Source of the DNA: Penium margaritaceum
Lineage: Eukaryota; Streptophyta; Zygnematophyceae; Desmidiales; Peniaceae
Assembly: GCA_023375785.1 (NCBI GenBank)
Contig: SZWC01002422.1
Location: 83,522-137,360 of the forward strand
Direction: 5' to 3'
Length of the DNA: 53,839 nucleotides
Shown: piece after piece, positions 1 to 12,596 of the stretch
How positions within the stretch are numbered: position 1 is the stretch's first letter
How the letters are laid out: each line of letters starts with the position of its first letter
Position numbers and translations under genes: made by a program
The notes under the pieces: generated by a model
The model's database searches: none
The model's input: only the letters and a program-made list of their open reading frames with translations
Told to the model about the DNA's origin: nothing

Positions 1-870
1 ACTACCACCACCTCCTCCTCGTCCTCCTTTTCCACCATCACCACCACCACCACAACACCCTCCACCACCAACACCACCAAAACCACCTCCTCCACCACCA
101 ACACCAGCACCTCATCCTTCACCACCACCACCACCAACACCAACACCACCACCACCACCACCACCACCACCACTGCCACAATCTCCACCAGAACTAGCAC
201 CAACACCACCACCACCAGAACAACCTCCTCCTGACACCACCACCACCACCTCCTCCTCCTCCTCCTCCTCCACCACCACCACCACCACCACCACCACCAC
301 CACCTCCTCCACCACAACTACCACCACCTCCTCCACATCGACTACCACCACCTCCTCCACTATGACCACTAACATTTCATCCATCATGACCACCATCACC
401 TCCTCCACTACCACCAATACCAACTCCTCCGCCAATACCACCACCACCTTCTCAATCACCATCACGACCACCTCCTTCATCAACACCACTTCCTCCACCG
501 CCACCACCACAACCTCTTCCATCACCACGACCTCCTCCACGGCCACCACCACCACCAACTCCTCCACTACCACCACCATCATCTCCTCCACCACCACCAC
601 AATCACTTCGACCACCACCACAACCACTAGCACCAGCACCACCACTACCATCTTTTACACAGCCACCACCACCACCACCTCCTCCACCAGCACCACAACC
701 ACTTCTTCTACGAGCACCACCACCTCCTTCACCAGCACCACATCCTTCTCTAGGTACTCCACCTCCTCCACCTCCTCCACCGCCTATACCTCCTCCACAT
801 CCTCCACCTCCTCCACCTCCTCCACATCCTCCACCTCCTCCACCTCTTCCATCTCGTCCACCTCCTTCAC
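1..870. repeat. CCA/CCT trinucleotide-rich compound microsatellite
   Basis: The stretch is almost entirely ACC, CCA and CTC triplets with scattered substitutions; 744-866 is a purer run of CCTCCA and CCTCCT. Long open frames on both strands (Thr/Ser-rich on plus, Val/Glu/Gly-rich on minus) follow from the low-complexity sequence and lack any domain, so I do not call a gene. The array runs off the left edge, so its true length is unknown. Confidence 0.93.
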
Positions 871-879
871 CTACACCCC

Positions 880-1310
880 CTCCACCTCTTGCACCTTCTA
901 CATGCCCACGCCCACGCCCAAGCCCCAACCTACCTTTGCCTCTGCATCCACAGCCGCCCCTCCCTCTGCCTCTGCCTCCCCATCTGCACTTGCCTCTCAT
1001 ACATGCACCTTTGCACTCACACACGCACGCACGCACAAATGCAAAAATGCATGTGCGTGCTCTCAAACATGCACACACAAGCCCACATGCACGCACCGAC
1101 GCACATGCACACGTGCACACGCATGTGCACGCGTACTCACATACACATGCACATGCATACGCACACACGTATGCACACACACATGCACACGCACACGCAC
1201 ACGTGCACAATCATGCACACACACATGCATGCATGAACACCTGCACACACACACACAATCATTTAAAGACACACGATGCATGCTCGCGCACACACACGCA
1301 CGCACACACA
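880..1310. repeat. CA / GCAC / ATGCAC compound simple repeat
   Basis: Dense alternating purine-pyrimidine sequence made of CACA, GCACAC and ATGCAC words with interruptions. It adjoins the CCA-rich tract, so the first 1.3 kb is one compound low-complexity block. Open frames here are His/Thr/Cys-rich artefacts. Confidence 0.9.
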
Positions 1311-4300
1311 TGTGTAGTACACATATTTTGCTCATCTTGCTTCAAACGGAACCACCACTACTGACGCTGCTCTCCTCCTACTACTTCATGTAGTCCCATC
1401 ATTCTCTTTACTTGCTTGCTATTGGCTGTATCACAAACTGAAATGCATGGCAAGAAATTCTGTTTGACCTCCTCTGTTGCTCCCCCTCCGTTCCGACCCA
1501 AACCGCGTCAGTTTACTGCCCCTTGGCATCATGCCGCTAGTGCAACACGCTAAAGTGAATGGTGTCAGCGCTTGCGCAGCGCGCCACAAGGTATATCATT
1601 GGCGTCTTCATTGATGGCATTGGCCTCCTTGATGGCACCAGCATGAGTCAGGGAATGGAATTCATAAGAACGTGGTACTATGCAAAAACAGATTTTTGCA
1701 TGCACATTCAAACATATCATACACTACCCATGTGCGTAAGTAAAATTGCCAGAAAATCCACTAGTAAGATTTCTGCCCTAGTTTTTCACAACCAGATCTG
1801 TCTCACTCAGAATGAATAACACGTGCATCTACTAGCAAGACAAAGAAAATGATTAATGTCCTACACTAGAAACATGTTCTATAATGTACGTTTACACCTT
1901 TTTGGTACATACTACAATCTGTGTCATCCATTATTGACAAAGAGTCCAAATACAATGATTTTTAGTTTAATTATCTATTTACAATGTGACGTACAACCTT
2001 TACGATCATTTACACCATATCCTAGGCTGATTTCTGCTCTACATTGTAAAAAAGGATTCTACATGATTTCCTTGAGCTTTGATTGCCAAATGTTTTGTTA
2101 CCTGACTTCTGGAAAACAATTTTTTGAAGAGGTCAAAACCAATAAATGACACAGCAAATGTGACTTATTTTTTGTATTATCTAACTAATTTCTTGTTAGA
2201 AACCATTGATGATGTTGCCATGAGACATGTTTTTGATATCTTTCTACATCTTTCATCTCAGCTCTCAATTTCCATGCGCGAATGTTGATATGCCATACTC
2301 ATTGCGATCGATCCATGTGTACTATTGGCTTTATGCCATTCCAGGGGGTAAAGTTGCAAGGTTCCCGGCTTCCTGTACCGAGTCTTGCCCGCCAGATTTA
2401 AGCCCTAGAGGATAGCAACTGTAGCTTGCCAAACTACCCGATGTTCGATGACCTGCCTCTCAACACCCACAGGAGGTTAGATCAGTGTGTTTGTCAACCA
2501 ACAACCCCCCCTACCCCCAAACGTGCCCAAGCACGTTCCTCGTAAACTAGAGGATTGCCATACCCAGCAGGGCATTAGAGATCTGTATGTTCTTGCTTGG
2601 ATGTTCCCTTACTGTCAACTTGTTCAGCGATTGTTTGTCCATTGCCTTCTCTGCCACTTTATGTCTGCTTTTCTCAACTATGTTTGTGCATGGAAGGATG
2701 TTCAAAAGAAATTGACCCCATCCGGTAAGAAGTGTTTGCTAGTGTTGATGCAACTACCATCAACGGTCGCATGTATTGCGGTTGATAGCACAAGGCTTTG
2801 CACGGTGGTGCACAAGATACAGAGTCAGTGTGATATCTTCATTTCATGAAAGTTGCTACAAGGTAAGTGCGATGATACCACGTAAGGCTGGCATCCACCC
2901 ATTTACCAACGTTCAGAGGCTATTAGCTTCTTGAATCTAATGGCCTCCTAACAAGCTGGTTTGTAAAGAGAGAATTGCTTGTAGATGTGTTTCCATCTTC
3001 TCTACATTCTTGATTAAAGCTATCGAGTTTTGATCCATATTCAAAAGCAAATTTTAATGAAAAATCATACACTGGATCTCCACATACGTTCTACAACTTT
3101 CAATCACATAATATGATAGTGGCATTTAAACATTTGACTACGTGATAGAACATGTCCTCTCATCAAATTTGGTAGATGTAGTGGAAGTGGAGGAGCAGTA
3201 ACACGACCGTCTAAAAAAAAAACAATTAGTATGAGGAAGAGAGTACAACATATATTATGGAATCTTCTTAAGGAAAAATGATGCTTAATTGGTATCCACC
3301 CGCAGCCATTCTCTGTTTTTCTTACAATGGCTGTACGCTTAATGGTTGTACGTGTAATGGCGTGAAACCTTGTTCCCCTTGTTTCATTTAACCAAAAGTA
3401 CTCGCGACCTCCATCGCACAATGTCATGGACTGAATCATCATAAATGTTGTCACAATCATGATGATGGTAAACAAAACCGCATCAACTGCTTTGATTCAT
3501 TTGTCAATTATAATCCATGTCCCTCGTTGATTGAATAATCTGAAAACCAAAGGATCAAGGAAAACTCTCTGTGAACAAGGGTTACCTAGAAAATTAAAAA
3601 ACGACGAGTATGGTCAGACCATTTTTGAGGCGGACAGAGAATTTATATAACGCAAAACATCCTATCGAGTAGTGCAAGAATTTGACAAAGGGAACATTGA
3701 TGAAAATATTGAGAAGCTGACTTGTAGATAGCCCCATTTTTGGCCTTGGCATGGATGGGAAGTCCCCATTTTTGGAATAACAAAGGAAAAAACTTTCATT
3801 TCGACAGAAATTTGTAGTGTGTCCAATTTTGATGTTTCAAAGAAATATGTATTTCCTACTTTAACTTAGTGGAAATGTAATTTTGCAACCATTAACAAGT
3901 TTTGGGTACATTACTAATACTTTTCTTTCTCATTCAGAATTTAGTTTTCAATGTTGTAATTTTATTGCTGTAATATAAAACATCTTGAAATGTCTATGTA
4001 TCCGTGATCAATAAAAATGTTGTTGATTGTCAACCTCGCCAACCAACGACAAAAATACAAAAGTACATGGCACCCAAACATTGGACTTGTGAATTTTGTT
4101 GCTTACTATCAATTTTCATATTGTTCTCACACCTAAACATGAGGGGTAACCTAGCCATAAACAAAAAAAAAATGAAAAATGGGGGTATGGTTGGGTAAGG
4201 TAGGAGAGATAAGAAAGTATCTGTAAAAGTGAGAGTTATCTGGAAATGTTTCTACAAGTGGAAGGCTTCTCATACAATTTTTTGGTAACAGTGACTTTGC

Positions 4301-5230
4301 ATCTCTACTAATCAAGAATGGGTACTAATGGGAGTTTGGCGACAAGTTGAACTTCGGAGTCAAAATCGTTTTGTTTTTTCTTTCTTTGCACTTAAAAAAT
4401 TTTCCCCCCATCCTTCAGAGCCCATGATCCTGATGAAGCAACTGCAATCTTTGTGGTTTTGTTACCCCAATTCTAATTGAGAATTCTCAATCAGCACATA
4501 CCAATTAATTTGTTCCCATATCTTGTAGAATGATGCAAGCACACAAGAAAAGATACAAACCTTCAAAATACATAACTTTACTCATATCAATACATGCAAG
4601 TTACTGTCATTTTTTTCTTTTGTTGTACATGCTTCATAGTTGCCTCCACAACTTAATACGCCAATCATTGTTTATACTAGAACTGTCAATTTTGGGCCAC
4701 CTTTCCTTTCATGTTGGATAAAGAAACTTTGTAACCCAATATACACATTGCGCATAGTTCCACCTTGTTTCCTTTTTTTTTCTGATTCTCGCTTGCCACC
4801 GTCTCCTCCTTGCTGCGGTCATTCTGACCGTGCTGCTACACTAGTTGCGCACGCTACACTAGCTGCTTGCAAGCTTACTGCACAACCATTTTGTCTTTTT
4901 ATTCTAAGGTCGCGCTAGTGTTCTCTACCATTGTTAATGGCGATGCAGGATTTTGCACTTTTCGCAGGTCGAGTCTTTCCTACAAGGTTTTCAACGACGC
5001 CAGCAGATCCTAAGGCAACGTTGGGACCATTTTACCTTCTCAGCAAGAAATTCATATTGAGGTGCTGCTAGGGCTGTTACAATAAGCTGGATTCCGCTTA
5101 CATAATTCTTTTATTCTGTTGTGGAGAAGTTTTAAGCCGCCTTTGTAAAACACCCGGCACCATCCTGTGCTCCACAATAACCATGTTGACTTGTTGAATG
5201 AAGACTTGCTTCTATTTTACATTTTTTTCT
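1311..5230. other. gene-free AT-rich stretch
   Basis: About 3.9 kb without a recognisable coding region, RNA gene or clear repeat. Open frames are short (at most ~125 codons), start at arbitrary places and show no domain or exon-like codon bias. The 3' LTR expected for the minus-strand copia element that begins at 5231 should lie at the right end of this stretch, but I could not find sequence matching the 5' LTR at 10328, so it is deleted or too diverged to see. Confidence 0.6.
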
Positions 5231-5995
5231 TCAGTCAACGTTGTCTCGTGCAGCATGAAGCATGTAAAATGTGCACGTGTAAATTAGGCTTGCATAGTCA
5301 CGGAGCATCATGTGTTTGACTTTTGCATCCCCTCCACGGCTGGCCGCTTCCGCATACATTGGAAATGGGTGTTGGAGTTGAGACCTTACCCCCGCGCACC
5401 TGGAGAAAACATCCTTTAGGATGCTCTTCATTAGAAGATGTTTGCTTGCTTTATGCCTCGCACATGCAGGAGATTGATTGTGTTGCCTTAATCCATTGAT
5501 CAAATCCAATGCACACATATGTTGATGTGCTTTGTTTGACCTTGGAATTGTGTCAATCTTCAAGGTCAATCACAAACTTGTTGTCAAGAAGTTGTTTGAG
5601 CAAGTCTAATGTCCTCCAAGAGGTTGCAAGAATATGTGACCTCTTGTGCTACTAAAGTGGCAGCCATGTACTCAGCTTCAACTCAAGTGAGTGTCATGAG
5701 GTTTGTCGCTTGCTTGTCCAGGACGAAGCTCCTATACCAAGCAAGCACACAAAACCCATCATACTCATTCCTCTGTTCCTTTAAAATCTACATCAACGTA
5801 GTACTCAAGGTCAAGGCTGGCTGTCGTCCCAAAAACAATACTGGTCTCCTATGTTGTTCTTATGTAGCCCAATCAAGCTCCTTGCATGCCACCTTTTTAC
5901 AAGACTCATTAGCATGTGCTAGGTTGCACACGACAAACTATAGATCTGGTCGTGTGCAACTTGCCACATGCATCAAGAATCCGACTCTAGTATAG
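5231..5995 (-). pseudogene. copia RNase H remnant
   Basis: Minus-strand remnant of the C-terminal RNase H domain of a copia polyprotein, which degrades RNA in the RNA:DNA hybrid during reverse transcription. The conserved block reading VEAEYMAATLVAQEVTY lies at 5635-5682 and matches the EAEYMA segment of copia RNase H. A TGA lies just before it and another stop follows after about 20 codons. Downstream, 5231-5569 is an open frame of 112 codons in a different frame, probably the eroded end of the polyprotein. Domain identity is good; exact boundaries are not. Confidence 0.75.
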
Positions 5996-6147
5996 TAGTC
6001 CGTTTTGCTCCTCTTCCTTATTCCACGATGTGTTAGCTATTACTGTGACAGAGGTGTTGCCACCTGTTGTTGGAGAATGTTGAATTGTTTGCAGACTTTT
6101 TGAGTGCACGTCTGTTGGCTCAAGTGAAGCATATGCGTTTCAGGATT

Positions 6148-6817
6148 TCATTTGATGTTCATGCCCAGGTCGTACTCAAAGTTGGGCATGAGTATCACAT
6201 TGAATTCTTGCACCATGGCAGTTTCTGTGGCTTGGATGAAATCTGCCAACGGACCAATGATGAGAAGGTCATCGAAGCAGACCAACATGTAGCATTCTGG
6301 CCTTGTATCTCGCGATGGCCAATTCAAGAAGACGTATTCATCATGCGCTAAAGGCTTAAATTCTATAGATTCCAGTACTGATTGCAACTTTTTGTACCAA
6401 AGCTAGGGGCTCTGCTCAGTCTATAGAGACTCTTGACCAATCTGCTCACTTTGCCACTTCTGTTGTTGTAGCTCTCTAGTTGCTTGGTTGTATCCATCTC
6501 GCCATAAAAGAACGCATTGTGAATGATGAGCTGTTACACCTCATAGTCCATTGCTACTACATCTGCCAGCATGATGCAAGCTATGCTGTAGTAGCTCATG
6601 GGAGCGTAGGTATCAAAACAATGTTTCTCGTTAACTTGTAAGAATCCTTTTGCCAATAGGTGAGCCTTGAACTTGTTAACTCCCACATCAGCTTTCCTCC
6701 TGATACCCACTTCATTGACACCCACTTCATTCCCATTGTTTGTGAGGTAAACAAAAGCTCCTTATGTTCCCAAGTCCCTTGATCTATGCGACTTTGGTAC
6801 TTTACATCTAGTGCCAA
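6148..6817 (-). pseudogene. copia reverse transcriptase remnant
   Basis: Two open pieces on the minus strand hold reverse transcriptase blocks. The upstream piece (6534-6725) has FKAHLLAKGFLQV and FDTYAPMSYYSI, equivalent to the FKARLVAKGF and F-x-x-T-F/Y-A-P-V-x motifs of copia RT. The downstream piece (6148-6387) carries the catalytic box as VCFDDLLII around 6264-6282, where the usual form is YVDD; both Asp are kept but Tyr-Val has become Cys-Phe. It continues into ADFIQATE and FEYDLGMNI, the copia connection after YVDD. Stops and frame changes separate the pieces. Confidence 0.88.
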
Positions 6818-6959
6818 TTTCTATAACACAGAATAAAAATTGTGGTTTTTTTAAAGTATTTTGCTCTAGAGGAAGCGTGCTTGTTGATGTGAGAGCTGCA
6901 AGGTGCATGGTGGTAAGTCTTCAAGGACATCATCTGGGTCCTTGACATGGATTAGGGTG

Positions 6960-8080
6960 TGATATCCATTTTTACCTCTATGATTGCCTGCTCTTCTTCT
7001 TAAAGCATACATTGTTGCAAGAGGAGCATGAGGCACCCCAAATTCTCTGCAGATCGGTCATGTGGTTACCGCGATGCATGTGCACCATCGTGTACTCCGA
7101 ATGCCTAAATTTTTTCATGAGGTACTATGAGCACCTCATGATCAGTGGTGATACATTTTTCAAGGTGAGCATGAAGGGCCACACACGCAGCAATTGGCTA
7201 CTAATACATCTTATCGAGAGCAAGAAGAATGCGTAATACATCATGCCATGCCCAAAAGGGTGTTATGTCTAGTAGCAAAAGATGAGGCACACGGTTGCAA
7301 ACCCATAATGCTTACTAGAGTTCAAATGGCTACAATGATTTGTCAAGCTACGCTCCTAGTAGCATCGAATTAAACATCTCTTGCATTGTGCTCTTTTCTC
7401 TCTCTAGTGCGCCATTTTTCTGGAGGGTGCAAATTTTTTAGAACTGCTTCACGATTCCAAGATCCTCCAGTTGAGTGATACGATCTATGCTTGTGTACTC
7501 ATCAATATCGTCTAAGTGCAAAACCTGTGTTTTCTTGTTGCTTTCTCTTTCAACTATTGCGAGCCACTCAAAGAAGCATGTTGGAGCTTTTCCTTTTTTG
7601 CACAAAGATAGCTCCACACCATCCTTGTGGCATCGTCAACGAAGCAAAAAAAGTGACTATGCCTCTATAGACTCCGGCCATTAGTTAGGGTCCACGTGTG
7701 TTGTGTTGGACCAGATTGAGCTTCTGGTTGACATCGCACTTAGTAACCATAGGAAACATTTGTCATGGTAGTCTAGCTCGGATGCGGTTTTCACAAGGCT
7801 GTGGTGCATCCTTGCTACCATTGTCCTTCACGTCAAGTCAATTCACATGCTCATGCTTTTGCAATGTCTGTATGGTTTGGTTGCTAATGTGGCCTACCCG
7901 CTTGTGCCACAGTGTGAGTTCCACGCTAAAAACTAGGTGGAGACTTGCTACTGTGAAGGGCATATCTGGCCCATTTTTTGGAGCTCATGCTTAAAAATCT
8001 GGCTCAATCATGTCGTGTAGAAGAAGGCAACCTTCTAAAAAGGTCTCACCTTTACAAATTCTCAGATTCACATGCTGTCC
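6960..8080 (-). pseudogene. copia integrase remnant
   Basis: Minus-strand frames across this interval read as a copia integrase core. Around 7560-7680 the protein reads FVDDATRMVWSYLCAKK, matching the first catalytic Asp region of the core (FIDDATRMVW-type), and further on come DEYTS and LQKNGALEREKSTM, matching the GGEYTS and PQQNGVAERxNRT blocks that carry the second Asp and the Glu. The Asn-Gly-Gly before Glu is degraded, and stops interrupt the domain. The enzyme would insert cDNA into the host genome; this copy cannot. Confidence 0.8.
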
Positions 8081-8113
8081 ATCATTGATGATTTGCGAGC
8101 CCCTCTTCATCAG

Positions 8114-8341
8114 CTACCCCAATACGAGGAGGTTCACTACAATGTTAGGTATGAACAACACATCCCCAAATTGCATTTGAGAAACATTGTACCCAGTCAC
8201 CATCATCTTTTCTTTGCTCAAAACAAGCACTTGTTGCTTGCTTGCCACCATCGTGAAGCCTTTGGAGCAGGGTTCAAGTTCATGGGGGCAAGTTTTGTCG
8301 TGTGTGATGTCCGAAGTGCACCCAATATCCATGTACCACAC
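8114..8341 (-). pseudogene. copia aspartic protease remnant
   Basis: A 75-codon minus-strand open piece begins WYMDIGCTSDIT, which corresponds to the WYxDSGCTSHIT active-site region of copia aspartic proteases; the catalytic Asp is kept but the following Ser is Ile. It ends in the VLFIPNIVVNLLVLG block, the standard V-P-x-x-x-x-N-L-L-S tail of copia protease before integrase. The protease would process the Gag-Pol polyprotein. It sits correctly between the zinc knuckle and the integrase. Confidence 0.82.
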
Positions 8342-8559
8342 TTAGGTGGAATGGAACAGCTCATCACTCTGCATGTCTAAGAGTTGGAACACTAATCATG
8401 TGTAGTCAAATTGCTTTTCCTTGCCTCCATCATGCTTCTTGGCCTCTTTGTTCTTTCCTCTCTCTAGTTGCTTCTCCTTACTACCCATTGCCTTCTTCTC
8501 CCCCTTTCCTCCTATGTTGTTTTCTAAGTAGCATTGATGTCGCCTTGCTTGCTCCTCAT

Positions 8560-8625
8560 CCCACTTAATTTTTTTGCACTCGCTTCATGTACCCAATATT
8601 TTTGCAATAATGGCACTCAAATGTA
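8560..8625 (-). pseudogene. gag CCHC zinc knuckle, degraded
   Basis: The minus strand reads RPTFECHYCKNIGYMKR. The family pattern is C-x2-C-x4-H-x4-C: both leading Cys are present, the His is Tyr, and the last Cys is reached only after a one-base frame change near 8580, from where the protein continues KKIKWDEEQARRHQC. The knuckle binds retroelement RNA in Gag. Loss of two ligands and a frameshift in one short motif shows this copy is old. Confidence 0.75.
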
Positions 8626-10174
8626 GGACGTGTTCCTACGTTTAGGCCGTACATGCTATGCTAGTTGGTGTTTGGTGAGGATGGGGTGAACAATTGGGTG
8701 GACGTAGAATTCTTCATGAATTGGCTCTTCTGTGACCTTTGAGGGGAAGATACGGCAATGCTCACGCCCTTGTAACTTGCATTTGACAGAATTCTCTCCT
8801 TCTCTCTTATTAGCCTCTGGTTGCATTACTCAGTCAGAAGGATTTTGCAAATGTATGCTTTCGTGAACGCATATTCATGCTTAAACTTGAGTACCTATTG
8901 AGCTTCGTCCCAAACCCCAGTAAGTCTGTTGAGGAGAAATGTCACAAAGACAATCTCTAAGAAAGAAGCATTTGTCACTAAGAGTTGATTGGAAATTGAC
9001 AATGTTGTCAAAGTTGTTAAGGATGATGTGCAAAAAATGTGTCACAATGTGGGATATGAAAGTTGAGTCTCTAGATATGTAGGTCCTCAATAGGTAGGAC
9101 CACGCATGGCAAGCTGGCTTTGTATTCTCCTTGTACATTTATATGGCGTGTTGGCTGCAAGGACTTCGATGGTCATTTAGCACCATGAAAGCAGCTTGGG
9201 TGAAGTACGTCAATTCAGCCTCCATGGTAGACAGCAACCTTGGGGGCGGAGGCGTATAGTAGCCATTGGAGAACTTCTAGATGCCATAGATCCGGGCCAC
9301 TTGTTTGAACTTGTGCGCCTAGTGTGGAAAGTTCTCGAGGTTAAATCTGTCAACCTTTATCTTATGCAGATATAGTGAGGTTATCTTCCTTTAGGCCTTG
9401 ATATGCTTTGCCTTGTGTAGCCGGCTGAGGGACCAGTATAGAACCTTATGTCACAGGTTGTGCCACATGTGGTGGTAGTGCTGCTTCCACATGGTCTCAT
9501 GATGGTTGCATTGCAAAGGGTTGTGGCAATATTGCTTCATGCAACTGCAGGTAGTGCGTCATGGGTGACATCATTGGAGTAGGTTGTGGCTGTTCAGCAA
9601 CAAAATCCTCTCGCATGCCTCCTTGTGGCGGTGAAGTCAGCTGCACACATGGATACATAGCTTGATGTAAGACAAGAGGAGAGTTAACTTGAGGTAGATG
9701 TGCAGACTGTTTGTATGAACCATGTTTGCATTGCAACTGTTGCTATTGTTTGTGCCGGTGCTGAAGTTGCTGATGTTGAAGATGCTATGGATGAGTATAT
9801 GTACACATGTGTTAAAAATGAGAATTTGAGCTACTTGAGTTGCATGTGACTGTTGCTGTTTCTTTTTTTTGCAATGCTTGAGTTGTATGGGCAACCTGCT
9901 CCTAATGACGAAGGAGCTATTATGTGGCAATTTGCTACCTCAACACCTCCCTCTTTTGCTCTATAGCTTGACGTGGTGCGGTTTCTACCTATGCCATATG
10001 TTGCACCTCCTTTGCTAAGTTTTTTGCTTTTGAAGCTTGGTATTGTGCAAATTTTGGATCAGGGTGTCTCAGCTCTTGGACCATGCACGTGCCATGTGAA
10101 ATTGGTTGACAATTAAGTACAAGAGAGGCTGGCCAAGCTTTATCCTCTTCCATGTTGCTCGTGTTTCTGTGCAT
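8626..10174 (-). pseudogene. copia gag remnant
   Basis: Region between the zinc knuckle and the primer-binding site on the minus strand. Several short open pieces lie here (for example 9497-9736, rich in Pro and Gln, and 9989-10174, about 61 codons close to the PBS), which by position should be Gag coat protein. I see no well-preserved motif besides the knuckle, and stops break every frame. The call rests on position inside an otherwise clear copia element. Confidence 0.55.
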
Positions 10175-10314
10175 GTAGAATGCTGCTCACATGCGTGATG
10201 TGACATTACTTCCACCTATGACTGAGCACTTGTACAGTGTTGGTGGAAAACGTTTCCACCACCAACATAGCTTACTGTAGGTGCTGTTACAAACTGCTGA
10301 AAGCACAACCTAGT

Positions 10315-10326
10315 GCTCTGATACCA
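10315..10326 (-). promoter_or_regulatory. copia primer-binding site
   Basis: The plus strand reads GCTCTGATACCA, so the minus strand reads TGGTATCAGAGC, the usual Ty1/copia site complementary to the 3' end of initiator methionine tRNA. One base separates it from TGTTGACG, the outer edge of the LTR, giving the minus-strand order LTR...CA, spacer, PBS. It fixes the element's orientation. Confidence 0.88.
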
Positions 10327-10327
10327 T

Positions 10328-11400
10328 GTTGACGTTTTGAGATGAGGAGCAAGGGCCAGGCCCCTTTCTGGTAGGATCGTTGGGTGATCAAAAGCTCATG
10401 TTGTATAATAGTACGAGAAAGAACGGTAAATCTTAGATGGGGATTTTTGATGTCTTGATTAGTACAAAGTACATCTATGGTTCTAGAAAATCTTAAGCAA
10501 GCTTGGTTAGCACAGCTCCTTGCCCACTGTGGGAAAATGTATTGCTAGGCTTTGTAGGCTGTTGAGGCAAGGATCTTGGCACATTCTCCAAATGCGCTTG
10601 CCATTAAGGTAGCCACGAGTCCCACTGGCAGGACTTGGAAGGCTTATACAGGCCTTGGAGGGATCTTCAACAGACTCTTGGTCTTCCGCTCCACTGTCAG
10701 AGGCTAGAGCAAGGCTGAGTGCTTGCACAATGTTGAGATGAATTTGAACTCAGAGGAACTTTGCCTTATGTACCTATGAACACTGCAACTTCACCACCTA
10801 AAAGAGAAGCTTCTGTGATGTGGTTCAGGTTTGGTGCCTCTTTGGACTTGTTTTGGGAATGCTTGCTTCTAAGGAAAGTTTTCTACACTTAAAAGCTGTT
10901 ACTGGAACAACTTAAATTAGTAGGGAAAAACTTCCTCCTTAAGGAACTTTCATCAGGTGAAGCTTCACAAAGAGGTTTACTGCTCTTCATTGTTTCCTTT
11001 CTTCGCCGTTGACCTTGCCATGTTGCTACATCAGATTTCTCAATTACAAGCCTTTACAGAGTTGTACCATATTGGCCCATGCAGGTTGAAAAGTCTAGGT
11101 TCCATGCATGTGGCTAATATGCAGTATAGGCATCATGATCAAATTGCAAGATTCCTGCCTCGTCGGTTAGAGGACCCCCTCACCAGGGAAGCTCTGCATT
11201 GCTGTGCATTAGTTATCTCAACTACCTCCAAAAGCTAATTAGAGGCATGTGCAACCTTCTTGTACATGCTAGCATTCTTATACCACACACCAAGACCTTT
11301 CGACAATTTCAGAGTTGGTTGCCACTATTTATGTCATCTGTCCAGAAGAGAATTACCAACAAAATTGGACCCTAGAATTCACCATGCAATCCATTGCTTC
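10328..11400 (-). repeat. 5' LTR of the minus-strand copia element (far end approximate)
   Basis: Begins TGTTGACGTTTTGAG directly beside the PBS, so it is the 5' LTR read in reverse. It shares blocks, in the same orientation, with the solo LTR at 17523-19415: TTTCTG...GATCGTT near 10368, GTACAAAGTAC near 10462, a single CTTGGAGGGATCTTC unit near 10645 and a TTAAGGAACTTTCATCAGG block near 10937. The outer CA end and target duplication could not be fixed; similarity fades after about 11200, so the right boundary is a guess. Confidence 0.65.
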
Positions 11401-11474
11401 CCGTAAAGTGCTTGAAATGTACTATAGTCTTCACAAATCTGTAGCTCTACACCAACGCAGCAATTGCTCCTCTT

Positions 11475-11597
11475 AACATATACATATACATATAAAAATA
11501 CAAATACAAATACAAATTCATATACATATACATATACATATGCATATGCATATACATATACATATCCATATACATATACATATACATATACATATAT

Positions 11598-11631
<34 letters not shown>

Positions 11632-12346
11632 GCATATACATATACATATACATATACATATATATATACATATACATATACATATACATATACNNNNNNN
11701 NNNNNNNNNNNNNNNNNNNNNNNNNNNNNNNNNNNNNNNNNNNNNNNNNNNNNNNNNNNNNNNNNNNNNNNNNNNNNNNNNNNNNNNNNNNNNNNNNNNN
11801 NNNNNNNNNNNNNNNNNNNNNNNNNNNNNNNNNNNNNNNNNNNNNNNNNNNNNNNNNNNNNNNNNNNNNNNNNNNNNNNNNNNNNNNNNNNNNNNNNNNN
11901 NNNNNNNNNNNNNNNNNNNNNNNNNNNNNNNNNNNNNNNNNNNNNNNNNNNNNNNNNNNNNNNNNNNNNNNNNNNNNNNNNNNNNNNNNNNNNNNNNNNN
12001 NNNNNNNNNNNNNNNNNNNNNNNNNNNNNNNNNNNNNNNNNNNNNNNNNNNNNNNNNNNNNNNNNNNNNNNNNNNNNNNNNNNNNNNNNNNNNNNNNNNN
12101 NNNNNNNNNNNNNNNNNNNNNNNNNNNNNNNNNNNNNNNNNNNNNNNNNNNNNNNNNNNNNNNNNNNNNNNNNNNNNNNNNNNNNNNNNNNNNNNNNNNN
12201 NNNNNNNNNNNNNNNNNNNNNNNNNNNNNNNNNNNNNNNNNNNNNNNNNNNNNNNNNNNNNNNNNNNNNNNNNNNNNNNNNNNNNNNNNNNNNNNNNNNN
12301 NNNNNNNNNNNNNNNNNNNNNNNNNNNNNNNNNNNNNNNNACATAC

Positions 12347-12381
<35 letters not shown>

Positions 12382-12419
12382 CACATACACATATACATAT
12401 ACATATACATATACATATG

Positions 12420-12483
<64 letters not shown>

Positions 12484-12490
12484 CACATAC

Positions 12491-12530
<40 letters not shown>

Positions 12531-12596
12531 GTACATATACATCTACATGTACATACACATATACATACACATACATACACATATAGGTAGACATAG
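11475..12596. repeat. (TATACA)n / (CATATA)n microsatellite with assembly gap
   Basis: Both sides of the gap are near-perfect hexanucleotide ACATAT repeats with a few ATATAT, TGCATA and TACACA variants. Bases 11694-12340 are 647 N. The same repeat on both sides means the gap is an unresolved array, and its real length may differ. Open frames reading Tyr-Thr, Ile-His or Tyr-Met dipeptides are artefacts. Confidence 0.96.

Larger units (their letters stand above)
5231..10326 (-). mobile_element. decayed Ty1/copia retrotransposon, internal region
   Basis: On the minus strand, from the primer-binding site at 10326 leftwards, the pieces come in Ty1/copia order: gag with zinc knuckle (~8620), protease (8114-8341), integrase (~7000-8080), reverse transcriptase (6148-6817), RNase H (5231-5690). 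The order protease-integrase-RT-RNase H separates copia from gypsy. The ~5.1 kb length suits a complete internal region. Coding capacity is lost: each domain is broken by stops and frame changes, so the element cannot be autonomous. The 5' LTR follows at 10328; a 3' LTR is not evident. Confidence 0.9.

Noticed and set aside
112..1393. Long open frames on both strands in the first 1.4 kb (up to 343 codons)
   Set aside because: They translate CCA/CCT and CA simple repeats into Thr/Ser-, Val/Glu/Gly- or His/Cys-rich strings with no domain; overlapping frames on both strands are equally open.
5150..5230. TGTTGACTTGTTGAATG near 5184 as the 3' LTR of the copia element at 5-10 kb
   Set aside because: Only the first seven bases match the 5' LTR edge TGTTGACG; the following sequence does not align.
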